DNA of 64,000 nucleotides from CAVYEM01 sp963767635 (GTDB lineage Bacteria > Vulcanimicrobiota > Vulcanimicrobiia > Vulcanimicrobiales > Vulcanimicrobiaceae): the NCBI GenBank assembly GCA_963767635.1, contig CAVYEM010000001.1, positions 1,550,001-1,614,000 on the forward strand. Direction: 5' to 3'. This document shows positions 50,599-59,634 of this stretch, one piece after another. A program made the position numbers and the translations under genes. The notes below the pieces were generated by a model that ran no database searches, was not told where the DNA came from, and saw only the letters and a program-made list of their open reading frames with translations. The first letter of the stretch is position 1; each line of letters starts with the position of its first letter.

Positions 50599-52015
50599 CC
50601 GCGATTTCCGGCTCGATCCCTCCCGGCCCCGCCATGTTCAGCTTCGCGGCGCATTCCTCCGCGGGATACGTCCAAATCTCCGCCAAGGTGGGATGCAAAT
50701 GCGGAATGGCCATGAATTCCGAAACCGTCGCATGATACCGCATCGCGACGATCATCTCGTGAATGAGATCCGATCCGTGCGGACCTAAAACCGCGGCCCC
50801 TAAGATTTCTCCATCGTGCGCGGACGCCATGATCTTCACGAACCCCTTGGTCTTGTTGATGCACTGCGCCTTTCCGTGCTCGGCGAAATCGTAACTGCCT
50901 TTGACGTACGCGATGCCGGCAGTCTGCAGCTCGCGCTCGGTCTTTCCTACGACGGCAACCTGCGGATCGCTGAAAACGGTGTGCGTCTTCTGCAACGAGT
51001 AGTCAGCCTGCTCGTTTCCGCCCGCGACGGCGTTGCGAGCGGCAATTTCGCCTTCATAGATCGCAACGTGCACCAGCATGTGCTTTCCGGCGACGTCGCC
51101 TATCGCAAAGAAATTCGGATTGCACGTGCGCATCGTCTCGTCCGTTTCAATGCCCGTAATCGTGTGGCACTTCACCTGCGCGCTGTCCAGGTCCAGGCCG
51201 GCCAAGTTTGGGATGCGGCCCAGACAATAGAGCAGTTCGTCCGCTTCCACCTCTCCCTCCACGCCGCCGCGCGCAACGTGCACGATTTTCCGTGCGCCGC
51301 TTGTGCTCACGCGAACGATCTGCGTCTGGGCGTGGACGTCGATGCCCTCCTCGCGAAAATACTGCGTGAGCGCTTCGCCGATGTCATGATCTTCGCCGGA
51401 AAGCAGATGCCTGCTGCGCAACACGATTGACGTTTTCACGCCCATGCGCGCGAAGAACTGACCGAGTTCGCAACCGATGTAGCCGCCGCCCAGCACCACG
51501 AGCGATTTCGGAAGCTCGCGCAACTCCAAGGCGCCGTCGCTGTCGATGTAGCCCGCGTCCGCCAGCCCGTGCACGGCACTTGCCGGAGCAACGACGCTGC
51601 CCGTGGCGATGATGAACTTCTCCGCTTCCACCACGAGTTGGTCGCCGACTTGCAGCTGCGTTGGTGAGAGAAAACGCGCCTGGCCCGCATAGAGCGGAAA
51701 CTGCTCGATGCCCTCGATGCGATACTGCGCAAAGCCGTCGATCAGCTCGCGCTTGCGGCGCATGATGTGCGGAAAGTCGATCGTTATTTGCGCCGCATGG
51801 ACGCCTAGTTCGGCCGCCTCCCGCATGTCCTGCACCGCGTCGCTTGAAGCGATGAGCGTTTTGCTCGGCATGCATCCGCGCAAGATGCACAGGCCGCCGA
51901 GCGGGCCGTGATCGACGAGCGCCACGTCCGCACCCATGTCGCGCGCGGTTCGTGCGGCGGCAAATCCCCCCGAGCCCGCTCCGACGACGACCAAATAATG
52001 GCGTTTGCGCTGCAC
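50582..52015 (-). CDS. Dihydrolipoamide-dehydrogenase-like flavoprotein
   Basis: A 477-residue pyridine-nucleotide-disulfide oxidoreductase. The FAD site is VVVGAGSGGFAAARTA, the redox disulfide in GGLCILRGCMPSK, the NAD site LVVLGGGYIGCELGQFFA, and the C-terminal dimer motif HLHPTLAEIW has the catalytic His. The identity among family members (Lpd, mercuric or other reductase) is uncertain, since no 2-oxo-acid dehydrogenase genes are nearby. It lies 9 nt past glpX. Confidence 0.93.
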   Translation of the reverse strand: MQRKRHYLVVVGAGSGGFAAARTARDMGADVALVDHGPLGGLCILRGCMPSKTLIASSDAVQDMREAAELGVHAAQITIDFPHIMRRKRELIDGFAQYRIEGIEQFPLYAGQARFLSPTQLQVGDQLVVEAEKFIIATGSVVAPASAVHGLADAGYIDSDGALELRELPKSLVVLGGGYIGCELGQFFARMGVKTSIVLRSRHLLSGEDHDIGEALTQYFREEGIDVHAQTQIVRVSTSGARKIVHVARGGVEGEVEADELLYCLGRIPNLAGLDLDSAQVKCHTITGIETDETMRTCNPNFFAIGDVAGKHMLVHVAIYEGEIAARNAVAGGNEQADYSLQKTHTVFSDPQVAVVGKTERELQTAGIAYVKGSYDFAEHGKAQCINKTKGFVKIMASAHDGEILGAAVLGPHGSDLIHEMIVAMRYHATVSEFMAIPHLHPTLAEIWTYPAEECAAKLNMAGPGGIEPEIAVGGSS

Positions 52016-52024
52016 GGGACGCTG

Positions 52025-53002
52025 CTAGTGCGCGGGGCGCGCGCCGAGCCGGTGCACCGACTCGATGAACCGGACCGTGCCATCGGAATGCATGACGATG
52101 GAATGCGTGCGCGCGTTGTTGCCGAAAAAGCGGACGCCGCGCGTGAGATCGCCGTCCGTAATTCCGGTCGCGCAGAACACCAAGTGTTCGCCCTTGACCA
52201 AATCGTCAATCGTTAGAATGCGGTCGCGGTCGCCGAAGCCCATCGCGCTCGCGCGCTGCACTTCTTCCTCGTTGCGAAATTGCAGCCGGCCCATGAAGTT
52301 GCCGCCCAAACACTTGAGCGCGGCGGCGGCCAGCACACCTTCGGGCGCGCCGCCGGTCCCGAGCGCGACGTGAATCCCCGTACCGTCCACGGCCGTTGCG
52401 ATGCACGCGTCCACGTCGCCGTCCGAGATCAGTTTGATGCGCGCGCCGGCTTGGCGCACTTGTTCGATGAGTTCGGCATGGCGCGGCCGATCCAAGATCA
52501 CGACGGTCACGTCGCTCACGGGCTTTTCGAGCGCATTCGCGACCGCTTCGAGGTTATCGCGCACCGGCGCGTCGATGTGCACGTACGGCGCCGCCTTGTG
52601 TCCGACCGCGAGCTTCTTCATGTACGTGTCCGGAGCGTTGAGCAAACCGCCGCGTTCGGAGATCGCCATGACCGCGATCGAATTGGGCAAACCGTTCGCG
52701 ACCAGATTGGTACCTTCGACGGGATCCACTGCGATGTCGACTTCAAAACCCCCGCGCCCCAGCTCCTCGCCGATGTACAACATCGGTGCTTCGTCGCGCT
52801 CGCCTTCGCCGATAACGATGCGCGCCGAAATGTCCATTGCGCCGAGCTCCTCGCGCATGCGCTCCACTGCCGCGTTGTCCGCAATATCGCGTTCGCCGCG
52901 GCCCATCCAACGCGAGGCCGCCAAGGCGGCGCTCTCGGTCACTTTCACGAAATCCAGCGTGTACACCGGGCTGGTTGCCGTGCGCGCAATCATCGTCGCC
53001 AT
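52025..53002 (-). CDS. glpX: Class II fructose-1,6-bisphosphatase
   Basis: A 325-residue GlpX-type phosphatase for gluconeogenesis. ISARIVIGEGERDEAPMLYIGE, VDIAVDPVEGTNLVANGLPN with the metal ligands, ISDGDVDACIA, and GTGGAPEGVLAAAALKCLGG are diagnostic. The ATG at 53002 is chosen; the frame starts upstream at 53047 and another ATG is at 52993. Divergent from the mannosyltransferase gene 51 nt away. Confidence 0.95.
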   Translation of the reverse strand: MATMIARTATSPVYTLDFVKVTESAALAASRWMGRGERDIADNAAVERMREELGAMDISARIVIGEGERDEAPMLYIGEELGRGGFEVDIAVDPVEGTNLVANGLPNSIAVMAISERGGLLNAPDTYMKKLAVGHKAAPYVHIDAPVRDNLEAVANALEKPVSDVTVVILDRPRHAELIEQVRQAGARIKLISDGDVDACIATAVDGTGIHVALGTGGAPEGVLAAAALKCLGGNFMGRLQFRNEEEVQRASAMGFGDRDRILTIDDLVKGEHLVFCATGITDGDLTRGVRFFGNNARTHSIVMHSDGTVRFIESVHRLGARPAH

Positions 53003-53053
53003 GCCGCTTTGGCTACAAGGGAAGCGGGGCGATTCCTTTAACACCATTTCCTC

Positions 53054-54592
53054 GTGTCAGCCCACGTCGAACAGTCCCGGATTGCGCGCGGCCAACTCGC
53101 GCTTTCGGACGCGTTGCTTCCGGCCGGGTGGGGACCACTCGCCGCGGTCGTAAGCGCCGGCTTGACGCTGGGCTTCTTCTTCTGGTTCGGCGTCATCGTG
53201 CCGACGCACCGGCCCGCGCTGGTTCAACTGGGGCTGCTTGTTGCGCTCGTGCTGGGCGCGGCTCTCACCACCACGATGTGGCTGTGGTACGGCCGCTATT
53301 TCTGCGCGCGCACGGGCGTGCTGTACGAGCGCGCGCTGCAATACGATGCGTTCTCGTGGACGGCATTCGTCTTCATGTGGCTGGCATTCGCGCTCCCCGT
53401 TTCGATCACGCACGGGGGCGCCCGCCTTTTTTTATATTGTTTCGGGCTCTTCTGCGTCATCAAGATCGCGATGGCCGTCCGCTTCAATATGACGGTGCGC
53501 GACGTTACGGTCGATTTCGTCGTCACGCGCTTTGCAATCATCGTCATCGCGGAACTCGCGGCGGTGATCGTCGGGCAGCGCGCCGGCGTGCACGTGCAGG
53601 AGTCCGGCAATCTGCTGCTGGCGGTATGGGGACGTTGGGACGCAGTGCATTACATCGACATCGCCACGACCGGTTATCACGGCACCGATATGGCGTTTTT
53701 TCCGTTGTATCCGCTGCTCATCGCCGGCCTGGGTTTCTTGATCGGCAATCATCTTGTCGCGGGCCTGGTAATCTCCAACGTCGCACTCTTCTTCGGGCTG
53801 CTCTATCTCTACAAGCTCTTGGAGCACGAGTTCGACCGCGACGTCGCGCGGCGGGGGATGTTCTACTGCTCGATTTTTCCCACTGCGCTCTACTTTTCCG
53901 CCGTGTACACCGAAGCGCTGTTCTTCATGCTCACGGTCGCCTCGTTTTACTACATGCGCGAGCGCCGCTGGTGGGTGGCGGGCGCCATCGGCTTGTTCGC
54001 CGCGATGACGCGCGTGGAGGGCGTCTTACTAGTCGTGCCGTTTGCGATCGAATGGTTCACCGCGCACCGCTCGCTTCGCGAAACGCCGCAGGAGCGCGGC
54101 GCGCTTCTCGATCTGCTGCCCATCGCGCTCATCCCCGTTGGGCTGGTGCTCTACATGGGATACCTTTGGGTGCTGGGCGGCGATCCGCTGTACTTCTCGC
54201 ACGTGCAGGTGCACTGGGATCGCCATTTGGCCGCACCATGGACTGCGGTGATGAACACGATTCACAAGATCGCGCACTCCGCCAACCCGCAAACGGTCGC
54301 CAATCAGACGCTGGAACTCGTATTTACCGCGCTGATGATCGGAGTTCTGCTCGGCGGCTGGCGGCGTCTGCGCCCTTCGTACATCGCCTACATGGCGCTT
54401 TCGATCTTGGTGCCGTTGTCGACGTCGAGCCTCATGAGCATGCCGCGGTTCGCGCTCGTGCTCTTTCCGATGTTCGGCATTTTGGCGCTGTGGGGCAGGC
54501 GGGCGTCGGTCAACAACGCGATCTTGGCATTTTCGCTGCCGCTGTTGGGCTTGTTCACCGTGCTCTTCGCCGATTGGTACTGGGTTGCTTAA
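53054..54592 (+). CDS. PIG-V-like membrane mannosyltransferase
   Basis: A 512-residue integral membrane GT-C glycosyltransferase with about ten helices. The segment WGRWDAVHYIDIATTGYHGT, followed by AFFPLYPLLI, contains the W-D and F-P-L-Y-P signature of the PIG-V family, which transfers mannose from a polyprenyl phosphate donor. The GTG start follows weak Shine-Dalgarno sequence. The following GtrA gene starts inside its end. The acceptor may be a membrane lipid or protein. Confidence 0.85.
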   Translation: MSAHVEQSRIARGQLALSDALLPAGWGPLAAVVSAGLTLGFFFWFGVIVPTHRPALVQLGLLVALVLGAALTTTMWLWYGRYFCARTGVLYERALQYDAFSWTAFVFMWLAFALPVSITHGGARLFLYCFGLFCVIKIAMAVRFNMTVRDVTVDFVVTRFAIIVIAELAAVIVGQRAGVHVQESGNLLLAVWGRWDAVHYIDIATTGYHGTDMAFFPLYPLLIAGLGFLIGNHLVAGLVISNVALFFGLLYLYKLLEHEFDRDVARRGMFYCSIFPTALYFSAVYTEALFFMLTVASFYYMRERRWWVAGAIGLFAAMTRVEGVLLVVPFAIEWFTAHRSLRETPQERGALLDLLPIALIPVGLVLYMGYLWVLGGDPLYFSHVQVHWDRHLAAPWTAVMNTIHKIAHSANPQTVANQTLELVFTALMIGVLLGGWRRLRPSYIAYMALSILVPLSTSSLMSMPRFALVLFPMFGILALWGRRASVNNAILAFSLPLLGLFTVLFADWYWVA

Positions 54593-54986
54593 TCTGACGC
54601 AACGCCGCGGTGTTCGGCAATTCGTGAAATTCGGAACGGTCGGCTTCACGGGCCTGGTGATGAATTTCGTCGTCGCGCACGCGCTGCAGAAATCCACGAC
54701 GCTTCCCAATGCGGGCGATTTCGCTATCGGATTCATGGCCGGGGGACTCTCGAATTGGTATTTGAACCGCATTTGGACGTTCAGATCCAGCGCGCATCCC
54801 GTTCGCGAAAGCGCAAAGTTTCTCGCCGTCTCGGCGATTTCACTAGGCTTCGGCGAGCTGGTCTGGTGGATAGCCGGGCCATTCGGTCATAATCACTTCT
54901 CCACGACATGGTTGCTGGCAACGCTGGTCGGCACATTCACGAACTTTTTCATCAATAAGTATTGGACGTTCAGAGACGCAATGTAG
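54585..54986 (+). CDS. GtrA-family membrane protein
   Basis: A 133-residue GtrA-like protein with four membrane helices, a family that flips or helps flip polyprenyl-phosphate sugars. FVKFGTVGFTGLVMNFVVAHAL at the start, GGLSNWYLNRIWTFRS, and the final TFTNFFINKYWTFRD are typical. The TTG start overlaps the PIG-V gene by 8 nt. The 3' end overlaps the next gene by 25 nt. Confidence 0.93.
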   Translation: MLNLTQRRGVRQFVKFGTVGFTGLVMNFVVAHALQKSTTLPNAGDFAIGFMAGGLSNWYLNRIWTFRSSAHPVRESAKFLAVSAISLGFGELVWWIAGPFGHNHFSTTWLLATLVGTFTNFFINKYWTFRDAM

Positions 54987-56557
54987 CGCGCGTCGGGATG
55001 GGCGCCGTGCTGCTGCTGGCGCTCGCGCTGCGCCTGCAAGGCCTGCACGATCCCATTCTCGACCATCCGGGATGGCGTCAAGGCGATACGGCCTCGATTG
55101 CCAAAAATTTCGCCACGCTGCAATACAACATCTTCTATCCGCAGACGAACTACAACGGTCCGCCTCCGAACTACGTCGAGCTCGAGTTGCAGATCGTGCC
55201 GATCGTAGCCGCCACCTTCTACCAAATTTTCGGCGTGCACGAAGTGATCGGCCGCCTCACGAGCATCGCGTTCAGCCTGGGCACCGTCGCCGTGATCGGC
55301 CTGTTCGGACGATGGCTCTTCGGCAGCGAGCTTGCCGGCATCTTGGCGGCCCTGCTCTTTGCGATCATGCCGGGCAGTTTCTACTACGGACGGACGTTTA
55401 CGCCGGACACGACGATGGTGTTCTTCATGACCGCCGCACTCTATGCGTACACGCGCATGATCGTCGAGGAAGAAACGTGGACGCCGCGGCGACTCGCCGG
55501 CGCCACCGCACTGACGACCCTCGCATTTCTGGCCAAACCCGTCGCGCTGACCGCGCTGGTTCCGATGGGGGCGCTCACGATCGAACGAGCCGTATCCGGC
55601 CGCACGTTCAAATGGGCGCCCCTCGCGCTGCTGTTTCTGTTTTCGCTGGGCGCGCTCTACGGCTACGATCGAATCGTCGCCTCGCACGCCGAGTGGCATT
55701 GGGCTTCGGGCATCACCACGCTGCATGTGTTGCCCGCGCTGAGCGCATCGCTGCGCGGAGTCAACGCGCTGCATCTCAAACTTCGCTTCTTCCGGCAAGT
55801 GCTCGGGATGCTGGCCACCACGATGATTGGGCCCGCGCTGTGCGCGCCGGCACTGCTGGGCTTGTTTCTCCATCCGGCCGTCATGCGCTCGCGCACGCTG
55901 CTGTGGGGCTGGGTGCTCGGAGGTCTGGCGTACGTCTACGTCGTCGTCACGGTCGAGCGCGTCGATTACTACATGTACTTGCTGCTGCCCCCCGCCGCAC
56001 TTGCCGGTGCCGGATTCCTAACGCGTTTGTGGACGGCGCTCTGCGCCGGCGCGGTGAAGGATGCCGTCAGGTACATCGCCCTCATCGCGGGATTGGCTGC
56101 GCTTGCGGGCGTCGTGCAGCAGAACCGCGCCATCGTGCGCCCGTATTACCGGTACGGCAAGAACGTGTACCGCAACGCCGTTGCGCTCAACGCGTCGCTG
56201 CGGCCCGGCGCGCTGGTCGTCATGGGGCACTACGATCCGTCGGTGCTGTACTATATCGGTCGCTTCGGATGGCAGGAGGACCCGTATCTGTGGACGCCGT
56301 TCGACGAGCAGAGCGCCATTCGCAAAGGCGCGCGCTACTTCATCAACATCGAGAAGAACCGTTTCAACCGCAATCTCGAGTTGTGCGCGTGGATGCAGCG
56401 CTTTCCGGTCGTCAATCCGCGCGCGCAGTGGCCCGTGTATCTGACGGACCCCGCGAAGATCAAGCCGGGTGCCGAGCAGCAGTGGCGGCGATTCCGAAAC
56501 GCCGAGAAGCGTGGAGGCGGACGCGCGTGGCTCAACGGGCACCGGATGTGCCGGTGA
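54962..56557 (+). CDS. GT39/ArnT-like membrane glycosyltransferase
   Basis: A 531-residue GT-C protein with about ten helices. After a first helix, PGWRQGDTASIAKNF has the Asp expected in the first periplasmic loop, and PGSFYYGRTFTPDTTMVFFM matches the ArnT/PMT region. The C-terminal soluble part has YYIGRFGWQED. The TTG start lies in the gtrA end, so the three genes form a coupled polyprenyl-sugar transferase cluster. The acceptor cannot be deduced. The starting codon could also be further downstream. Confidence 0.88.
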   Translation: MDVQRRNVARVGMGAVLLLALALRLQGLHDPILDHPGWRQGDTASIAKNFATLQYNIFYPQTNYNGPPPNYVELELQIVPIVAATFYQIFGVHEVIGRLTSIAFSLGTVAVIGLFGRWLFGSELAGILAALLFAIMPGSFYYGRTFTPDTTMVFFMTAALYAYTRMIVEEETWTPRRLAGATALTTLAFLAKPVALTALVPMGALTIERAVSGRTFKWAPLALLFLFSLGALYGYDRIVASHAEWHWASGITTLHVLPALSASLRGVNALHLKLRFFRQVLGMLATTMIGPALCAPALLGLFLHPAVMRSRTLLWGWVLGGLAYVYVVVTVERVDYYMYLLLPPAALAGAGFLTRLWTALCAGAVKDAVRYIALIAGLAALAGVVQQNRAIVRPYYRYGKNVYRNAVALNASLRPGALVVMGHYDPSVLYYIGRFGWQEDPYLWTPFDEQSAIRKGARYFINIEKNRFNRNLELCAWMQRFPVVNPRAQWPVYLTDPAKIKPGAEQQWRRFRNAEKRGGGRAWLNGHRMCR

Positions 56558-56585
56558 CGCACATCGCGAATCCGGACGTTCGAAC

Positions 56586-57887
56586 GTGACGTCGCGCGCG
56601 CTGGTTCCGATCTCGCAGTCCACGGCCTTGCCGGCCGCCCGCAGTGCCGGCCAAGGTTCAATCGCCGTGCGCGCGAGAAAACGCGGTCTGATCTCGGCGC
56701 AGATGGACGTTGAAGCGGTCAATAACACCGACACGCCGATGATGTGCGCGTTCACCACCGTGCATCGCGGACGCGAAACACCGTTCGGCCCGCAGTACGT
56801 GTGGATCGATCCGCACACGACGGGAACCATTCCGCTTCGCGTTCCGTGGACGGCTCGCACGCTGGCAGTACGGCTGCGCGGTTCTTCCGCCGACTATCGC
56901 GCGCAATCCGACGTGCCGCCTCCACGCATCATCCCATTCCTGGCCGTTCTCGCCGTGCTGCTTGCGATTGCAGCCGGCGTTGCGGCGTGGCTGCGGCCCG
57001 CCGTTCGAGATCTTTCCGTGCCTGCGCGCGTCTACGCCGGCGACACGGTACAGGCGAGTTATGCGTTTCGCGGCATCGGTCAGGGGCGATACGTGGTGAC
57101 GAACGGATCGTCGATAGTCGCGCAAGGTGCGCTCACCGGTTCCTCGGGCACGTTTTCGTTCGGCACGTCCAGACGCGCCGCCGCATACGCCGTTGCGGTA
57201 ACCGTGCGAGGCTTCGAGGGCGCGGCGCAAGCCCGCGCGACGGTGATCGCGGGCGCCCTTCCGCAAGCGGCCGTGCCGATCGCGATCGCGAGTTTGGCCG
57301 TCGTTCCCCCCGTGGCGGTTTCCGGCAAACCGTTCCTCGCGAAGTATTCGTCCAACGCGCGCAGCGGCATCGTGAAACTCATCGACGATTCGGGCGTGGA
57401 GTGGGACGCGCAGCCCTATCGAGACAGCGGGACGACGCCGTTTATTGCGCCGCACGTCGATCGCGAACGACATTTTGCCGTTCGTTTGGAAGTGCAGCGC
57501 GGCCAAGCCATCGCGAGCGCCGCGACCGGTTTGGTCGTCGTCCCTGCCACGCCGTCGCCCTCGCCTTCGCCGACGGGCGCGAATTTGGGCATCCTGCCGC
57601 CGCAAGTCGAAGCTGCGATCGCAATCTCACCGAAGTATATCGTTTCGGGATCGTCCTTTAGCGTGCGCGCGCAGACGCCAAAAGCCGGAACGCTGACCGG
57701 TACGGTGATATTGCAAAACGAAAACGGCAGCGCGATCGCGTCAACTCCCGCCAACGGCGCAAGACCCGTCACGTTTTCGGCGCCCGTGGTGACCAAGACG
57801 ACGCGCTACTTCATCGTCGCAACGGTCGCAAACGCCAAGAGCAGTCAGCTCGTCGTCACGCCCATCGACGTGCACGCCGTGCCGTGA
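56586..57887 (+). CDS. Membrane-anchored protein with Ig-like repeats
   Basis: A 433-residue protein. The N-terminal ~115 residues look like a beta-sandwich (cytosolic), then comes one helix (FLAVLAVLLAIAAGVAAWL) and an exported C-part with three or so beta-rich Ig-like modules separated by a Pro/Ser-rich stretch. No recognised enzyme motif is seen. The GTG at 56586 is chosen because an in-frame ATG-type start at 56469 would run deep into the preceding gene. It ends 2 nt from a convergent TadE-like gene. A sensory or envelope role is possible. Confidence 0.6.
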   Translation: MTSRALVPISQSTALPAARSAGQGSIAVRARKRGLISAQMDVEAVNNTDTPMMCAFTTVHRGRETPFGPQYVWIDPHTTGTIPLRVPWTARTLAVRLRGSSADYRAQSDVPPPRIIPFLAVLAVLLAIAAGVAAWLRPAVRDLSVPARVYAGDTVQASYAFRGIGQGRYVVTNGSSIVAQGALTGSSGTFSFGTSRRAAAYAVAVTVRGFEGAAQARATVIAGALPQAAVPIAIASLAVVPPVAVSGKPFLAKYSSNARSGIVKLIDDSGVEWDAQPYRDSGTTPFIAPHVDRERHFAVRLEVQRGQAIASAATGLVVVPATPSPSPSPTGANLGILPPQVEAAIAISPKYIVSGSSFSVRAQTPKAGTLTGTVILQNENGSAIASTPANGARPVTFSAPVVTKTTRYFIVATVANAKSSQLVVTPIDVHAVP

Positions 57888-57889
57888 GA

Positions 57890-58576
57890 TCAACAGCCGT
57901 TGCTGAGTGCAAGCGGCGTGGTTGGATTCGTATTGGGCAGCGGCAGCGTCATGCCGCTGCCGGTTGAAGCCGGTTCGCCCACGAGTGAGGCCGACGTGGC
58001 GGCCTTGAGTTCGGGATAGCAACGAAACACGGTGGCGATGTCCGGCGTGTTGATGAAATTCTGACTCGCGCCCAAGTTGCTGAACGGCCCGGTCGCGCCT
58101 TGGATGTACAGCGGAATCGCTTTGGTCGTGGCGATGGTCGCGGCGGTATGCGTGAGCAATAACGGCGTGGTCAGTGAGCCGCCCCGAAGCGCGGCGGCTC
58201 CGGCCGTGCAGGCACCGGTGGAGTTCGGGCCGTCGGGCCACCAGAACGGCTGCGATTTCGGGCCTGGAAAGGCGTTGTTCGAATTGTCGTTCATGAGTGC
58301 GTCCGTACCGGGCGTCGCGCATGCAGACGGCGATGGCTGCGCCAAGGCGCCGACGTTGTTGTAGACCGCGTAGATACTGTACGCCGTGTACGGGCTGCTT
58401 TCGTTGGATATGAGTCCGCTGTAGCGCACGGCGATCTGCGCGCGTTCGTTCAGCACGCTGATTTGCACGATCCAGATAATGCCGAACAGTACCAGCAGAA
58501 AGAGCGGCAGGAACACGACCGACTCGATCAGCGCCTGCCCGCGCTCCCCATGCCGTGGCGACCGGTTTAGTTGCAC
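57890..58576 (-). CDS. TadE-like pilus assembly protein
   Basis: A 228-residue TadE/TadF-type pseudopilin. The N-terminus GERGQALIESVVFLPLFLLVLFG has the prepilin motif with G before the cut and Glu at +5, and a single helix; the rest is an exported domain with several cysteines. The GTG start overlaps the TadG-like gene by ten nucleotides. Part of a Tad/Flp pilus gene set. Convergent with the Ig-like protein gene. Confidence 0.85.
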   Translation of the reverse strand: MQLNRSPRHGERGQALIESVVFLPLFLLVLFGIIWIVQISVLNERAQIAVRYSGLISNESSPYTAYSIYAVYNNVGALAQPSPSACATPGTDALMNDNSNNAFPGPKSQPFWWPDGPNSTGACTAGAAALRGGSLTTPLLLTHTAATIATTKAIPLYIQGATGPFSNLGASQNFINTPDIATVFRCYPELKAATSASLVGEPASTGSGMTLPLPNTNPTTPLALSNGC

Positions 58577-59634
58577 GCGACTTTGCCCATGTTCAGGGGG
58601 CCGGAGAACGGTTTGATCGGCATCGCCGACCACCATCCCGTTGCTACCAGCAGCCCTTGATCGCTCGGCACGTACGTGAACCCGTACTTGCCGTCGGAAT
58701 GCGCCGGATTGCCTTGGTTGTACGGGTTGTCCGGATTGCCGCCGTAGTCGATGCGATAGTTGGGATCGTTGTCGGAAAACGCCGCGCTCCCCGTCGTCGT
58801 TTCCGGATACTCGCTGGACTGGAATACGGTACCGGTAGTGGGATTCACGATCGAGCCGGTGTACTCGAACTCTTGCGTGCTTTGAATACTGGTTGCCGCG
58901 GCGCGCCCGATAGCCTGGAACGTCGGCGCTTTGAACGTGAAGAAGCTGGGAATCATCGAATTCACCGTCGCGCAGGTGACGATCTCTATTTGCAGCGGTT
59001 GAAGATCCGTTTTCGGATTGCCGTTCGTACCTCCGCCGACCACGAACGCGCAACAGTCGGCGTACACGTCCTCCACGTAATTGTTGTTGCGCGGTTTGGC
59101 GCTGATCAGCGTGTACTTGAAGGCGCAGTCTCCACCGTTGGCCAAGCCGCAATTGGCCTGATACTGCGCCAGCGCATTTTGAATTTCCGTAATTTGGCTG
59201 GTTTGCGACGGCGTGCTTACGCGGTTGAGCAGCAGGACGTCACTCGTGTAGCGCTGGACCGCGTCAAGGTACTGGCCCCGCAGATTGATGTACATTTGAT
59301 CGCAACTCTGCGGATCGGGGACGGTCGCCGGTTCCGGCGTGCAGCCGCCGGCATCCTCCTCCACTTCATCGATATCTCGAATCAGGAACCGGATGCGATA
59401 CTCCTCGACGGCGGCTGCATGCAGCAGAGACGTTGTCTGATTCCACTGCACGGTTTGCGCCGCTAAAAGCCCGCGCGCCGCCGCATCGGCCGCATTTTGC
59501 GCCCGGATCTGCCAGCGCAGGGCGCTCCCGTAGTCTAAAACCATGACCAGCATGACGAGCACCGAGAGGGAGCCGAATGCCCAAACCGGCAGCGTTTGAC
59601 CGCGCTGTGCGTGAAGAGGCGAGTGCAAGCGCAT
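58567..59634 (-). CDS. TadG-like pilus assembly protein
   Basis: A 355-residue protein with an N-terminal helix typical of TadG (QTLPVWAFGSLSVLVMLVMVLDYGSALRWQIRAQNAADAAA), lacking Glu at +5. The exported remainder has several cysteines and no von Willebrand domain, unlike full TadG. The ATG at 59634 overlaps the stop of the previous TadE-like gene (TGATG). Role inferred from context and the N-terminus. Confidence 0.8.
   Translation of the reverse strand: MRLHSPLHAQRGQTLPVWAFGSLSVLVMLVMVLDYGSALRWQIRAQNAADAAARGLLAAQTVQWNQTTSLLHAAAVEEYRIRFLIRDIDEVEEDAGGCTPEPATVPDPQSCDQMYINLRGQYLDAVQRYTSDVLLLNRVSTPSQTSQITEIQNALAQYQANCGLANGGDCAFKYTLISAKPRNNNYVEDVYADCCAFVVGGGTNGNPKTDLQPLQIEIVTCATVNSMIPSFFTFKAPTFQAIGRAAATSIQSTQEFEYTGSIVNPTTGTVFQSSEYPETTTGSAAFSDNDPNYRIDYGGNPDNPYNQGNPAHSDGKYGFTYVPSDQGLLVATGWWSAMPIKPFSGPLNMGKVACN

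Noticed and set aside
55072..56589. Second long frame in the GT39-like gene
   Set aside because: Same-strand alternative frame with Arg-rich composition; the other frame has the membrane helices and family motifs.
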